24,454 bases of DNA from Chloroflexota bacterium (GTDB lineage Bacteria > Chloroflexota > Chloroflexia > Thermomicrobiales > UBA6265). Below, in pieces: positions 15,723-22,142 of this stretch. The DNA is taken from NCBI GenBank assembly GCA_023423795.1, contig JAFAEX010000192.1, positions 1 to 24,454 of the forward strand, read 5' to 3'. The first letter of the stretch is position 1. Each line of letters opens with the position of its first letter. Under the pieces are notes generated by a model, which saw only the letters and a program-made list of their open reading frames with translations, searched no databases and was not told where the DNA came from. Made by a program: the position numbers and the translations under genes.

Positions 15723-16931
15723 ATGATCGCCGGTTCCCGCATCCTGCTCGCCGTCTCCGGCGGCATCGCCGCCTACAAGGCCGCCGACCTCTGTTCGCGC
15801 CTCGTGCAGGACGGCGCTGTCGTCGATGTGCTGATGACCGACGGCGCGCGCCGCTTCGTGCAGCCGCTCACCTTCAACGCCCTCACCCGCCGCCCGGTCC
15901 ACTCCGATGCCTGGGACGAATGGACCCCTGATCGCGCCGGCCACGTCACGCTCGCCGCCGAAACCGGCCTCCTGCTGGTCGCCCCGGCCTCGGCGAACGC
16001 GCTCGCCCGCCTCGCGCTCGGCCTCGCGCCGGACCTGCTCGGGATGGTCGCGCTGTCCACCGAGGCTCCGCTCCTGCTCGCCCCGGCGATGGAGCACCAC
16101 ATGTGGAACCACCCGGCCACCAAGGACCACGTCGCGACGCTGCGCGGGCGCGGCGCGGTGTTCATCGGCCCCGAATCCGGTCGGCTCGCCTCCGGCGCGA
16201 TTGGCGACGGCCGCCTCGCCGCCATCGACGCCATCATCGACGCCGCCGCGGTCGTGCTCGGCCGCAACGGCCCGCTCGCCGGCCGCACCATCGTCGTCAC
16301 CGCCGGCGGCACCCACGAACCGATCGACCCGGTCCGGTACGTCGGCAACCGTTCCAGCGGCCTCATGGGCTACGCCATAGCCCGCGCCGCCCGCGACCGG
16401 GGCGCCTCGGTCCGCCTCGTCACCGGCCCGACAGCGCTCACGCCGCCCGGCGGCATGGACGTCGTCCGGGTGGAATCCGCGCTCGACATGTTCGCCACCG
16501 TCGAACGAACCACCGCGGGCGCCGACGCGCTAGTGATGGCCGCCGCCGTCGCCGACTTTCGCCCGGCGACGGCGGCAGACCGCAAGATCAAGAAGCAGCC
16601 CGGTCGGGACGGCCTAGACCTCGCCCTCGTCCGCAACCCCGACATCCTCGCTTCCATCGACCGCCCCGGCCTGCTCAAGATCGGGTTCGCCGCCGAAACC
16701 GACGACCTTCTCGCCAACGCCGACGCCAAACTGCGCGCCAAGGGGCTGGCGATGATCGTCGCCAACGACGCCGTCGCCACCATCGGTCAGGCCGACAGCG
16801 AAGCCACGTTCCTCTTCCCCAACCGGCCGCCGGAACCGCAATCGGCGATGCCCAAGCCCGCGCTCGCCGCCGTCATCGCCGACCGCCTCGCCGCCCTGCT
16901 CGGCCCGGCATCGCCCGAGCGAACGCGGTGA
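15723..16931 (+). CDS. coaBC: CoaBC: phosphopantothenoylcysteine synthetase/decarboxylase
   Basis: This bifunctional enzyme makes 4'-phosphopantetheine: CoaB joins Cys to phosphopantothenate using CTP and CoaC, an FMN protein, decarboxylates the product. It has 402 residues. The CoaC half has the FMN-binding SGGIAAYKA (12-20), active-site His74 (GHVTL), PASAN (88-92) and PAMEHHMW (121-128). The usual PxMNxxMW Asn is Glu124, and the usual CoaC Cys (ACGxxGxGR in E. coli) is Ser157 in LASGAIGDGR. The CoaB half has VTAGGTHEPIDPVRY (192-206), RKIKK (287-291), NPDI, GFAAET and AND. The frame opens earlier (GTG 15630), but ATG 15723 starts the conserved fold. Its stop overlaps the next start in GTGA. 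Confidence 0.94.
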   Translation: MIAGSRILLAVSGGIAAYKAADLCSRLVQDGAVVDVLMTDGARRFVQPLTFNALTRRPVHSDAWDEWTPDRAGHVTLAAETGLLLVAPASANALARLALGLAPDLLGMVALSTEAPLLLAPAMEHHMWNHPATKDHVATLRGRGAVFIGPESGRLASGAIGDGRLAAIDAIIDAAAVVLGRNGPLAGRTIVVTAGGTHEPIDPVRYVGNRSSGLMGYAIARAARDRGASVRLVTGPTALTPPGGMDVVRVESALDMFATVERTTAGADALVMAAAVADFRPATAADRKIKKQPGRDGLDLALVRNPDILASIDRPGLLKIGFAAETDDLLANADAKLRAKGLAMIVANDAVATIGQADSEATFLFPNRPPEPQSAMPKPALAAVIADRLAALLGPASPERTR

Positions 16932-17260
16932 TTTCGCCGCCACGCCCCACCCGCCGGCCAACCTCGGTCGCGCGCTCCCGCGCCGCCGCCGAACTCGGCC
17001 TGACCGCGTTGGCCATCGTCGCCGCGCTGCTTGTCCTGCGCGTCCTCTTCGCCGCCACCGGCGTCTCCGAGCGCGTGCTCGCCGGGGCCGTCGTCTACGG
17101 CGCCAGCGGCCCGATCGTGCTGCCGCTGGAAATGATCCCCGCCGGCTCCCGCCCCTTCCTCGGCGGCGCGACCCTCGCCGACGTTACCGCCGCCATCCTC
17201 GTGCTCACCATCCCCCTCTTCGTCATCAGCCGCCGCGTCGGCAACCCGCCTTCGGACTGA
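16928..17260 (+). CDS. Small membrane protein, YggT-like (tentative)
   Basis: A 110-residue product starts with GTG 16928-16930 in a GTGA overlap with the coaBC stop, implying translational coupling. There is a basic N-terminus (PRPTRRPTSVARSR), a hydrophobic segment at about 26-46 (LTALAIVAALLVLRVLF), a loop with SGPIVLPLEMIPAGSRPFLG, and a second hydrophobic segment (ADVTAAILVLTIPLFVI), then a charged tail. This TM-loop-TM layout, with a Pro-containing loop before the second helix, resembles YggT-family proteins. No decisive motif was found and the function is unknown. Confidence 0.7.
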   Translation: MISPPRPTRRPTSVARSRAAAELGLTALAIVAALLVLRVLFAATGVSERVLAGAVVYGASGPIVLPLEMIPAGSRPFLGGATLADVTAAILVLTIPLFVISRRVGNPPSD

Positions 17261-17337
17261 CCGCGATCCCGGCTAGACTTCGCCTCACCCGGACCCGGCC
17301 CCGGCGGCGTCGTGGCCGCAGCAGGAGGACCCCGACC

Positions 17338-17460
17338 ATGCTCCGTTCCACCGTCCGCGCGATCCTCGGCATCGCGTTCGCCGCGCTCGCCACCTGGGCG
17401 ACCAACTGGATCATCGATCGCATCTTCGGTCCCGAGGAACTCGAAGGCGGTTCCGCCTGA
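17338..17460 (+). CDS. 40-residue single-span membrane protein
   Basis: An ATG at 17338-17340 has a full AGGAGG Shine-Dalgarno 9 bases upstream and opens a 40-codon frame ending TGA at 17458-17460, 3 bases before the lipid kinase start. The product begins MLRSTVRAILGIAF, has a hydrophobic stretch with two Trp (AALATWATNWII, about residues 14-27) and ends in an acidic tail (FGPEELEGGSA). The strong ribosome site, tight spacing and GC-rich third codon positions support translation. No homology is recognised. It may be a small membrane partner of its neighbours. Confidence 0.65.
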   Translation: MLRSTVRAILGIAFAALATWATNWIIDRIFGPEELEGGSA

Positions 17461-17463
17461 GCC

Positions 17464-18417
17464 GTGGCACGCACCCCCGCGCCCGACGAACCGCAGCCGC
17501 CGCCCCAACACGTCGTCGCGGTGGTCAACCCGGCAACCCGCATTCCCGCCTCCACGATCCGGGCGGCGCTGGAGCGCGCCCGCCCGTCAGGCATCTCCCT
17601 GCGCATCGTGGAATCGGCGCAGCCGGGGGATGCCGTCGCCGCCGCCCGCGCGGCATCGGCAGAAGCCGACCTCGTCGTCGCCGTCGGCGGCGACGGCACC
17701 GTCGCCGATGTCGCCTCCGGCACGCTGGGCACGGACGTTCCCATCGGCGTCATCCCGGCCGGCTCGACCAACATCGTCGCCCGCGAACTCGGCATCCCGA
17801 TGAACGTCGCCGCCGCCGCGCGGCTGCTGTTCGGGCCGCACCGGATCGTGCAGCGCGACGCCGGCGTCAGCGACAGCCGCTGCTTCCTCCACATGGCGGG
17901 CGCCGGCTTCGACGCCCACCTCTTCGACCGCGCCGACCGCGACATGAAGCGCCGCGTCGGCTGGCTCGCCTACCTGCCCGCCGCCGCCGACGCCCTGCGC
18001 GAACCGCCGGTGCGGTTCACGATCGAGACCGACGACGGCATGCTGGAGGCCGATTCGCCGCTGGTGCTGGTTGCCAACGGCGGCGCGGTCATCCACCCGA
18101 TCCTGCGCGTCGATCCCGCGATTCGCGCCGACGACGGCTGGCTCGATGTCCTGGTCTTCACCGCCACCGACCCCGTCGCGGTCGCCCGCACCATCTCCGG
18201 GTTCGCCATCGGTCGCCTCGCCGAATCGCCCGACGTCTTCACGATCCGCACCCGCGCCGTCCGCTTGTCATCGACCCCGGCCGTCCCGGTCCAGTTCGAC
18301 GGCGATGTCGTCGGAAAGACCCCGTTCTCGGCCGAAATCGCTCCCGGGGCAATCTCCTTCGTCGTCCCGATCGCGCAGGACTGGCTCACCTCGCTCGACG
18401 CGATGTTTCGCCCGTAG
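17464..18417 (+). CDS. Diacylglycerol kinase-family lipid kinase
   Basis: This 317-residue protein belongs to the DagK catalytic family (DgkB/YegS/sphingosine kinase type), which phosphorylates a lipid with ATP in membrane phospholipid turnover. It shows the nucleotide-binding GGDGT (75-79), then IPAGSTNIVARELGIP (97-112), equivalent to the PxGTxNDFARxLG motif with NIV instead of NDF. The FDAHLF block, ILRVDPAIRADDGWLDVLV and the C-terminal QFDGDVV typical of the beta-sandwich half follow. The start is GTG 17464-17466, 3 bases after the small gene upstream. Whether the substrate is diacylglycerol or another lipid is not decided by sequence. Confidence 0.87.
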   Translation: MARTPAPDEPQPPPQHVVAVVNPATRIPASTIRAALERARPSGISLRIVESAQPGDAVAAARAASAEADLVVAVGGDGTVADVASGTLGTDVPIGVIPAGSTNIVARELGIPMNVAAAARLLFGPHRIVQRDAGVSDSRCFLHMAGAGFDAHLFDRADRDMKRRVGWLAYLPAAADALREPPVRFTIETDDGMLEADSPLVLVANGGAVIHPILRVDPAIRADDGWLDVLVFTATDPVAVARTISGFAIGRLAESPDVFTIRTRAVRLSSTPAVPVQFDGDVVGKTPFSAEIAPGAISFVVPIAQDWLTSLDAMFRP

Positions 18418-18561
18418 CCCGCACCGGTTCGCCCGGGCGCACGCCATTTCGGCCGCGCCGGGCGACCGAACGACCGGGCGACACGTGCGAGACCCGGCCG
18501 ATCGAACCGGGATGTCGTTCGTCGCCGGCGGCGAGGGATCATGCCTTCCCCCGCCGCGCGC

Positions 18562-18600
18562 GGCAGTGCTGGCGGGGCTCCGCGCTGCCCATTTCTTCGG
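18562..18600 (+). terminator. Hairpin plus T-rich tract after the coaBC-lipid kinase operon
   Basis: GGCAGTGC (18562-18569) and GCGCTGCC (18582-18589) form an 8-bp stem with one G-T pair around a 12-base loop. The stem is followed at once by CATTTCTTCGG and further T-rich 11-bp units. Hairpin plus T tract on the plus strand, 145 bases past the kinase stop, fits an intrinsic terminator. An imperfect second hairpin may lie near 18525-18555. Confidence 0.5.
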
Positions 18601-18633
18601 TATTTATTCGGCGTTTATTCGGCATTTTTTCGG
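18590..18633. repeat. Left array: four tandem 11-bp units
   Basis: Four uninterrupted 11-bp units: CATTTCTTCGG (18590-18600), TATTTATTCGG (18601-18611), CGTTTATTCGG (18612-18622) and CATTTTTTCGG (18623-18633). Consensus YRTTTNTTCGG. They are AT-rich in a GC-rich genome and repeat once per DNA helical turn. They are the inverted counterpart of the array at 18808-18851. Confidence 0.9.
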
Positions 18634-18686
18634 TCGTAGACGTCGCGAACGTACGCGCCTTTACGACCGATTCGGAGTTTATTCGC
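18630..18686. repeat. Inner dyad and orphan 11-bp unit
   Basis: TCGGTCGTA (18630-18638) and TACGACCGA (18662-18670) form a 9-bp inverted repeat at the inner edge of the left array. It is followed by TTCGG and an isolated unit AGTTTATTCGC (18676-18686) in left-array orientation. Another inverted pair, CCTCCCA (18691-18697) and TGGGAGG (18755-18761), lies in the middle of the 174-base interval between the arrays. No credible gene is seen in this interval. Confidence 0.65.
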
Positions 18687-18807
18687 CGTTCCTCCCACGC
18701 GCAGCGCCCGGAACCCCGTGCCGGACGAGCCCGCTCCGTTTGCGTTCGCGCGGCTGGGAGGGGCGCCGAAGAAACCCGGTTTCCGCATGTCCATGGGAAA
18801 ACCGCAG

Positions 18808-18851
18808 CCGAATAAACGCCGAATCAATACCGAATAAATACCGAACAAACT
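18808..18851. repeat. Right array: four tandem 11-bp units, inverted
   Basis: Four units: CCGAATAAACG (18808-18818), CCGAATCAATA (18819-18829), CCGAATAAATA (18830-18840) and CCGAACAAACT (18841-18851). This is the reverse-complement form of the left array. A 16-bp stretch at 18830-18845 is the perfect reverse complement of 18596-18611, and the full 44-base arms can pair at about 36 of 44 positions. Confidence 0.9.
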
Positions 18852-18870
18852 CGGCGCGATCGCGCTGCCG
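18841..18870 (-). terminator. Hairpin plus T-rich tract facing the RodZ-like gene
   Basis: Read on the minus strand, 18870-18852 folds as CGGC/GCCG plus GCG/CGC with one bulged A and a CGAT loop. AGTTTGTTCGG and the T-rich right array follow immediately. It mirrors the plus-strand hairpin at 18562-18589. A terminator for leftward transcription from the RodZ-like gene is an inference. Confidence 0.42.
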
Positions 18871-18975
18871 ACCCGTCCACCGGCGACGGGAGGTCCAGAC
18901 GTACCCGCCGGTTTTCGTATCACCCGCTCCCAACGTCCCAACCTAACCCGGGCGCTGCCCGGCATCCGCGCAGGC

Positions 18976-19011
18976 AATCGCCCCGGCCGCGCACGCGCAA
19001 CCGGGGCGATT
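18976..19011 (-). terminator. Hairpin directly after the RodZ-like gene
   Basis: An 11-bp perfect stem AATCGCCCCGG (18976-18986) and CCGGGGCGATT (19001-19011) has a 14-base loop that can pair further (GCGC/GCGC). It lies about 25 bases past the stop of the leftward gene. T residues after the stem are few. Confidence 0.6.
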
Positions 19012-19035
19012 TCGGACCACCGTTCGCCGGTTCCG

Positions 19036-20007
19036 TCAGGCGCCGAGCGCGTAGGTCTCGTTGGGACCGTAGCCCATGTAGAACTGCTGGCCAGTGCCCG
19101 CGTTCTCGAACAGCGTCAGGTTACCGTCGGTCGTCGTCACCTGGAACGATGTCGCGGTGAACCAGTCAGTCACCCCGCCCTGCCCGAGCCAACCGGAGAA
19201 CACGGTCGCACCGTCGGCCACGATGGTGACCTGGATGTCCCCCTGGGCGATCACCCGGATCGTCGCGGTCGGCCCCTGCGGAGCGGCCACCACCGGCGGC
19301 ACGGTCGCCGTGGGCGGCGGGATCGGCGTCGCGGTCGCCGTAGGCACCGGCGTCGGCGTCAGGACCAGCGCGGGCTGGGTCGCCACCCCCGTCGGCTGCG
19401 GCATCGTGCCCGGAGCCTGCCCCGGGTTCGTCGTCCCGGTCAGCGATCCGTCGCTCACCGAAACGGCCGGCGTCAGCGCGCCCGGCACGACCCCGACACC
19501 CGTCTGCGCGGTGGCATTGGCGGGCTGCAGCGGCGCGATCGCGACCGGCGTCGGGCTCGGCAGCACGAGTTGGTCCGCCGGGATCGGCGTCACCGTCGGC
19601 ACCGATGGCGGCAGCGTGGCCGTGGCCGGGGCTTCATTGTAGGCGAGGCTGTAGACCCAGGCGAACACGATCGCGCCCATCACCACCATGAAGGCGATGA
19701 TGGCGAAGTTCGGCGCCCAGTGGGTCGGAATATCGATCGGCTTGACCGCGGCCACGAGATCGGTCGTCGTTTCGCCGCCGCGGGCCTCCTCGAACATCGC
19801 CAGCAACTTCCCCGGATCGAGCCCGAGGTAGGTGGCGTAGTTGCGCACGATCCCCCGCTGATAGATCAGCGGCGGCAGGACCGCGAAGTTCTCATCTTCG
19901 AGCGCCGAGAGGTGATGGCGGTTGATCCGCGTCGCCTGCTCGACCTCTTTCAGGGTCACGCCCTTCTGGGCGCGCGCCTGGCGTAGCGTGTCGGCAAAGA
20001 CACCCAT
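19036..20007 (-). CDS. RodZ-like helix-turn-helix membrane protein
   Basis: RodZ-type proteins link the cytoskeleton or cell-shape machinery to the envelope. In this 323-residue protein an N-terminal HTH domain (about 5-75; LRQARAQKGVTLKEVEQATR, then LSALEDENF, RGIVRNYATYLGLD) is followed by one membrane span (about 100-122). A long Pro/Thr/Ala-rich linker (125-250) leads to a C-terminal beta-rich domain (about 248-323; TIRVIAQGDIQVTIVADG, GGVTDWFTA) like the RodZ DUF4115 region. ATG 20005-20007 has AGGAG 4 bases upstream. The domain order fits RodZ, but no mreB neighbour is present, so the symbol is withheld. Confidence 0.85.
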   Translation of the reverse strand: MGVFADTLRQARAQKGVTLKEVEQATRINRHHLSALEDENFAVLPPLIYQRGIVRNYATYLGLDPGKLLAMFEEARGGETTTDLVAAVKPIDIPTHWAPNFAIIAFMVVMGAIVFAWVYSLAYNEAPATATLPPSVPTVTPIPADQLVLPSPTPVAIAPLQPANATAQTGVGVVPGALTPAVSVSDGSLTGTTNPGQAPGTMPQPTGVATQPALVLTPTPVPTATATPIPPPTATVPPVVAAPQGPTATIRVIAQGDIQVTIVADGATVFSGWLGQGGVTDWFTATSFQVTTTDGNLTLFENAGTGQQFYMGYGPNETYALGA

Positions 20008-20030
20008 GTCGCTCCTGCCGGCTCCCCACT

Positions 20031-20052
20031 ACCGGGCGGGCCAACGCCCGGT
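20031..20052 (-). promoter_or_regulatory. Hairpin upstream of the RodZ-like gene
   Basis: A perfect 8-bp stem ACCGGGCG (20031-20038) and CGCCCGGT (20045-20052) with a 6-base loop lies 24 bases before the start codon, in the 158-base gap after the Cys-module gene. There is no T tract. It may end the upstream transcript or act in the leader. No clear promoter was found in this gap, so the two genes may be cotranscribed. Confidence 0.4.
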
Positions 20053-20165
20053 CCCTCCATTCCGGCATGACTCCGCGGCGCGGACCATCGCCTGCGCGTC
20101 ACTCCCGACGGGCAACGCGCAACCGAACGATCCCCGCGGGCGGATGTCCCGTTTAGCGTACCAGA

Positions 20166-21734
20166 TCAGGACCGCTTCCGCTCGGCCTCCCGCTCCCGGT
20201 GGTGGGGCAGCCACTTGTCGAGGTACGGCGTCGGCTGACCGTGAGTCGATACGTCGGCGTCCGCGAGGCACAGGTCGTCGGTCGGCAGCCACCACGAACC
20301 GGCCGAGGTTTCACACGGCGCGGGATCGTCCGGCTGCACCATCTGCCGGTTAGTGAAGGCCCACTCGTTGGCGCACCAGCCCCGGTCGCCGCCTTCCGCC
20401 GGACGGAAATCCCGGCAGGTCCGGCAGATTCGCGGCACTCCCGGCGCAACCGACCCCACCGGCAGCAACGGGATTGCCAACCGTTCCGGCGGCGCTTCGA
20501 CCGCGACCACCTGGGCGGGCTCTTCGGCGGGCTCTTCCGGAACGAAACCTGCCTCCTCGTGCCTGCCCTCGCCGGGCCAGGCCGACGCGCCGGCCTGCAT
20601 GTCCGGATCGGCCTCGATCCACGCCGCGTCCCGCGCCGGAGCATCGCTCCCGATCTCGACGCCCAGATCGTCTTGCCAGTCGTCCTCGTATGCGACCGAT
20701 CCGGCTGCCGTCACATCGGCGCCCGCCGAAGCGGACGCGACGGACCACGGCGACGACGCGATCGGGCCGGCCGCCGCTGGCGCCGGATCATCGACGAACC
20801 AGGCCGGGCTCCATGCGCGTTCGGTGGCAGGCGCATAGTTGTTCGGCGCTTCGTCCACCGGATCGGCCGGCGCAACCGGGTCGTCCTCGGAGTCGTCCCA
20901 CTCGGCGAACGGCGCATCCGGCGCGGCAGCGCCAGCGGTCCACCAATCGTCGATCTCGTCGGCGACGTGACCGTTGACGGACGCCTCCCCCACCAGCGCT
21001 TCCGCTGGCGCCCCGGCCTCGCCCGGCGAGTCTTCCCACGCCGCGAAGGCCGATGCGGCTGCATCGTCCACGCCGAACCCTTCCGAAGGTTCCGCATGGA
21101 CCGGGGCAGGCGAGTCAGCGTCGTCTTCTGCGTGCGCGACGGGTCTGCCTGCCGCGAGCGCCGGCTCGTGCTCGTCGTCGCGCGCGATGGGCGCTTCGGC
21201 TGCATCGGCCAGCGCGGTCGCGAGCGGAGCCTCGGCGGCCAGCGCGGCGCGTTCGGCCGCCTGCGCGCGCAACCGCTCCTGGTACGCCTCGCGGGCGCGC
21301 TTGATCGCCGTCTTCGGATCGTTGTCGCGCCGCGGGGCGGCCGGGGGAACATCCCGCTGCCAGGTCGCCGCGCGATCGCTGGCGAAGCGCGCCTCGCCCA
21401 GCACGACGTCTTCCTGCGCGGAAACCAGCGGCGCGACCGGCCGCTCCTTGGCGTCCGCCCGCAGCAGCGCCGCGATGTCGCCCTCGCTCGCCGGCGGCAC
21501 CGGCCGGCCGGCCTCGATCGCGTCGAGACCCTGACCGACGGCATCGCGCGCCGGGGCCCACACCCCTTCTTCCCAAAGGCTGTGCGCCCACTGGTCGCGG
21601 CACGCCAGTTCGTTCCGCCGCACCATGATGAGAAGTTCGCTCGTCGTCTTGCGCAACGGGTGATGGCACCAGCCGCTGCCGGCCATCCCGGCATCCTCGA
21701 AAAAGCGGCAAGAACCGCACCGTTGCTTGCCCAC
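20166..21734 (-). CDS. Unknown protein with a Cys4 module at each end
   Basis: Unrecognised 522-residue protein. The N-terminal module has Cys6, Cys9, Cys23 and Cys45 (CGSCRFF, then GWCHHP, then ACRDQW). The C-terminal module has Cys437, Cys440, Cys454 and Cys474 (CRTCRDF, then GWCANEW, then PCETSAGSWW). Spacing is C-x2-C-x13-C-x21-C and C-x2-C-x13-C-x19-C, so it is a duplicated metal- or Fe-S-binding module. Between them lie a basic segment (AIKRAREAYQERLRAQ) and a long acidic, Ala/Asp/Glu/Pro-rich linker. The frame is open to ATG 21881, but that ATG overlaps a promoter -10. GTG 21732-21734 is preferred: it begins just before the module and is preceded by GGGGGA; codons upstream of it lose the GC-rich third-position bias. 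ATG 21812 remains possible. Confidence 0.72.
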   Translation of the reverse strand: MGKQRCGSCRFFEDAGMAGSGWCHHPLRKTTSELLIMVRRNELACRDQWAHSLWEEGVWAPARDAVGQGLDAIEAGRPVPPASEGDIAALLRADAKERPVAPLVSAQEDVVLGEARFASDRAATWQRDVPPAAPRRDNDPKTAIKRAREAYQERLRAQAAERAALAAEAPLATALADAAEAPIARDDEHEPALAAGRPVAHAEDDADSPAPVHAEPSEGFGVDDAAASAFAAWEDSPGEAGAPAEALVGEASVNGHVADEIDDWWTAGAAAPDAPFAEWDDSEDDPVAPADPVDEAPNNYAPATERAWSPAWFVDDPAPAAAGPIASSPWSVASASAGADVTAAGSVAYEDDWQDDLGVEIGSDAPARDAAWIEADPDMQAGASAWPGEGRHEEAGFVPEEPAEEPAQVVAVEAPPERLAIPLLPVGSVAPGVPRICRTCRDFRPAEGGDRGWCANEWAFTNRQMVQPDDPAPCETSAGSWWLPTDDLCLADADVSTHGQPTPYLDKWLPHHREREAERKRS

Positions 21735-21879
21735 GGTATCCCCCAGCCGGGGCTGACCCGGTTCCCCTTCCCCGAGACCCGAGGTCGAATGCAGGTCTGG
21801 CGTTGGCGGCATCGGCGCGGGGAGGAAAGGATGATGGCCCGGCAGACGGGCGGTGCGTGCGGGATGCGGCCGTTGCCGC

Positions 21880-21908
21880 ATTCTAGCAACGGCCCCGAGG
21901 GTTGTCTA
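21880..21908 (-). promoter_or_regulatory. Promoter of the Cys-module gene
   Basis: TAGACA (21903-21908), a 17-base spacer and TAGAAT (21880-21885) on the minus strand each match the sigma70-type consensus at 5/6. The predicted start is near 21873, giving a leader of about 140 nt to GTG 21734 or 60 nt to ATG 21812. It excludes ATG 21881 as the start if it is the only promoter. Confidence 0.6.
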
Positions 21909-21953
21909 TGTGGCACATTTGTTCGGAAACGGGTTCGTTTTCGGCGTCGGAAT

Positions 21954-21994
21954 GCCGTTATTGGGCAATACGGCCGCATTGTCCGTACGGATAA
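21954..21994. promoter_or_regulatory. Two adjacent palindromes in the divergent gap, operator-like
   Basis: GCCGTTATTG (21954-21963) and CAATACGGC (21966-21974) form a near-perfect dyad with one extra T. TTGTCCGTACGGATAA (21979-21994) is symmetric at 14 of 16 positions around a perfect TCCGTACGGA core. They lie in the 408-base gap between the Cys-module gene and miaB and could bind a dimeric regulator. No regulator is identified. Confidence 0.4.
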
Positions 21995-22052
21995 CATTTC
22001 GTCCGGAATTGCCCCGCCTAAGACCATCGGCGGTCTCCCGCGCCGCTGCGGC

Positions 22053-22058
22053 TATACT
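22053..22058 (+). promoter_or_regulatory. Candidate -10 element for miaB
   Basis: TATACT matches the -10 consensus at 5/6, 85 bases before the miaB start. No good -35 hexamer is seen at 16-18 bases upstream; a small dyad AGACC (22021-22025) and GGTCT (22032-22036) occupies that region instead and might be a regulator site. Confidence 0.35.
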
Positions 22059-22142
22059 TCGTGGTTGGCATTCACTGCCCGCGTCCGGTCGGCGACGGCC
22101 GGGACGCCCGTTCATGCGTTGATGCGTATCGAGGAACCACCG

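Noticed and set aside
18590..18851. CRISPR array
   Set aside because: Units are 11 bp with no spacers and occur in both orientations, and no cas gene is present.
18590..18851. Replication origin
   Set aside because: AT-rich repeats suggested an unwinding element, but no DnaA boxes (TTATNCACA) and no dnaA, dnaN or rep gene are in the window.
18615..18977. 120-residue frame on the minus strand across the 11-bp arrays, with a plus-strand frame of similar peptide (FGIYS, FIRHFFG)
   Set aside because: Both strands give similar peptides only because inverted 11-bp repeats are being translated. There is no ribosome site and no homology, and the frames run through hairpins.
21915..21950. Further copy of the 11-bp repeat (TTCGTTTTCGGCG) in the miaB upstream gap
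   Set aside because: Only one loose match is present, without tandem neighbours or the correct period.
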